15,326 bases of DNA, taken from Chromera velia (taxonomy: Eukaryota; Sar; Chromeraceae). Shown one piece after another: positions 14,466 through 15,326 of this stretch (its first letter is position 1; every line of letters starts with the position of its first letter). The position numbers were made by a program, and so were the translations under genes. The stretch is from positions 1 to 15,326 of the forward strand of contig JAHBMJ010002853.1 of assembly GCA_018398765.1 (NCBI GenBank), read 5' to 3'. The notes under the pieces were generated by a model. That model worked only from the letters and a program-made list of their open reading frames with translations, did no database searches and was not told the DNA's origin.

Positions 14466-15326
14466 TCACCCTAACGCTCCTTCGGTCGTCTCTAAGTTAT
14501 CAATTGTCTCCTCATATTCTTTTGTTAGTCTCTCGATCGCCCGCTGCCTTCCGGTGATTCCTGCATGTCTGGCCGCCAGAGCGTCTCCCTCTATGTGTCC
14601 GTACCATCCTGGACACTCCTCAAACACCCTCCGTCTGAATGACGCCCATCCCAAAAACTCATCCACTCTGGCATGACATTCATTCAACAGAAAACAGAAA
14701 AGCATCGAGTTGTCCCTTTTTCCTTCTTCTCTGTTGAGCCCTTCTCTTTCTGTGGCTGCCTTTCTGGCTCTTTCTTCCATCTTGCTGTCCCATTTCCCTT
14801 CTATCTTTCTGAACATTTCTGCTCTCTCTCTGTCAAAAACAGGACATTCTGTCACCAAATGGATTTCATCTTCCACCACCTCGATTCCCAACCACCTTCG
14901 ACAGAACTGGCACATCCTTTTCTGTAATGGCACCTTCTCTCCCCCCCTTACCGGAATTTTTCCCTGAGTCGCAGCCACAGCCCTGTCTCCCACCCTGCAT
15001 GCTGCTCTCCTCCTGTGTTCTGATCGCGGCGCCACTCTCGTATAGCAAAAAGGGGCTCTCCCTATTCTCTCTCTGTCTATTTTCATTGTCGAGCCAACCT
15101 TTCTACCTGCTCTGTCTTCAAACAAAGAAAGGTGGAGACGGTTTCCGTTTGAGACCTTTCTGTGCACGTCAGCCATCATCACTCCTGTCAGTTCTGCCTT
15201 CTCCTGACTGCTCTTCTCTCTTATGTTTCTTTCTATTCTATGTGCAAACGCCTCTCTCTTCTTCTCGTCTAGCTCATTTTTTGTTCTCTTCAGCAGCCAT
15301 CTCTCTATCCCGTCCACTCTCTCGTT
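14466..15326 (-). CDS. LINE-type retrotransposon protein, C-terminal part (zf-RVT-like), partial
   Basis: The frame is open from the window edge to TGA at 14466-14468, about 286 codons. The product is highly charged and rich in Arg, Glu and Lys. A zinc motif C-x2-C-x13-H-x4-C (CQFC, then H and C in EIHLVTECP, followed by FDRER) lies at about 14912-14844. It resembles the zf-RVT segment that follows the reverse transcriptase in many LINE-type proteins, including its acidic residues before the His. A basic segment precedes it, and a helical Arg/Glu-rich region and an aromatic patch (GWASFRRRVFEECPGWYG) follow. No frameshift or stop is seen in the part present, so this copy may be younger than the first element. 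Alternatives such as a host nucleic-acid-binding protein are less likely. Confidence 0.6.
   Translation of the reverse strand, partial: NERVDGIERWLLKRTKNELDEKKREAFAHRIERNIREKSSQEKAELTGVMMADVHRKVSNGNRLHLSLFEDRAGRKVGSTMKIDRERIGRAPFCYTRVAPRSEHRRRAACRVGDRAVAATQGKIPVRGGEKVPLQKRMCQFCRRWLGIEVVEDEIHLVTECPVFDRERAEMFRKIEGKWDSKMEERARKAATEREGLNREEGKRDNSMLFCFLLNECHARVDEFLGWASFRRRVFEECPGWYGHIEGDALAARHAGITGRQRAIERLTKEYEETIDNLETTEGALG

Larger units (their letters stand above)
14149..15326 (-). mobile_element. 3' part of a second LINE-type retrotransposon, running off the window
   Basis: On the minus strand, a long open frame entering from the window edge carries a C-terminal zinc motif like those after LINE reverse transcriptases. 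It is followed by about 275 bp of non-coding sequence with a strong nested hairpin and then an (AATC)n tail. Placing the 3' end at the tail is inference. The reverse transcriptase core would lie beyond 15326. It is not related by eye to the element at the start of the window. Confidence 0.6.

Overview
The window is eukaryotic nuclear DNA. It has GT-AG introns with pyrimidine-rich 3' ends, two different non-LTR retrotransposons, a terminal-inverted-repeat (TIR) element, long minisatellites and microsatellites, and only one recognisable host locus. No bacterial operon or CRISPR array is visible. The mixture of a repeat-swollen genome, short introns and roughly balanced base composition would suit a chromerid or other alveolate-type alga, but that assignment is a guess from style, not proof.

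Layout. (1) 1-~4640, plus strand: a degenerate non-LTR retrotransposon. It opens with tandem 235-bp 5' monomers, followed by ORF1 (Pro/acidic, then RGG-rich) and ORF2 (acidic leader, reverse transcriptase, C-x-C...H-H...C knuckle, and a PD-(D/E)XK-type REL endonuclease). TAG or TAA codons interrupt it in frame. (2) 4640-8330: no recognisable gene. This stretch holds a 23-bp degenerate array, a 60-bp minisatellite with a 173-bp higher-order period, a 215-bp polypurine tract and a 375-bp TTCC-type polypyrimidine tract. (3) 8333-10084: a 1.75-kb element with about 230-240 bp TIRs flanked by TA, apparently non-autonomous, with an internal tRNA-like/Pol III module, hairpins and a tandem duplication. 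(4) 10087-10842: AT-rich spacer. (5) 10843-12489, plus strand: a three-exon class 3 (fungal-type) lipase with a complete Ser-Asp-His triad. It is followed at 12867-13088 by a cysteine-rich terminal exon that may belong to it. (6) 13089-14465: spacer with two (TGAT)n arrays and a strong nested hairpin. (7) 14466-15326, minus strand: the C-terminal end of a second, unrelated LINE-type protein with a CCHC zinc motif, running off the window.

How the parts work together. The only plausible cellular product is the lipase. The rest is mobile or repetitive DNA. In the first retrotransposon, ORF1 would coat RNA and ORF2 would nick target DNA and prime reverse transcription. The TIR element would depend on a transposase supplied elsewhere. 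Confidence is high for the reverse transcriptase, the lipase splicing model and the TIR pair. It is moderate for the REL domain, the second LINE and the Cys-rich exon, and low for anything else in the spacers.
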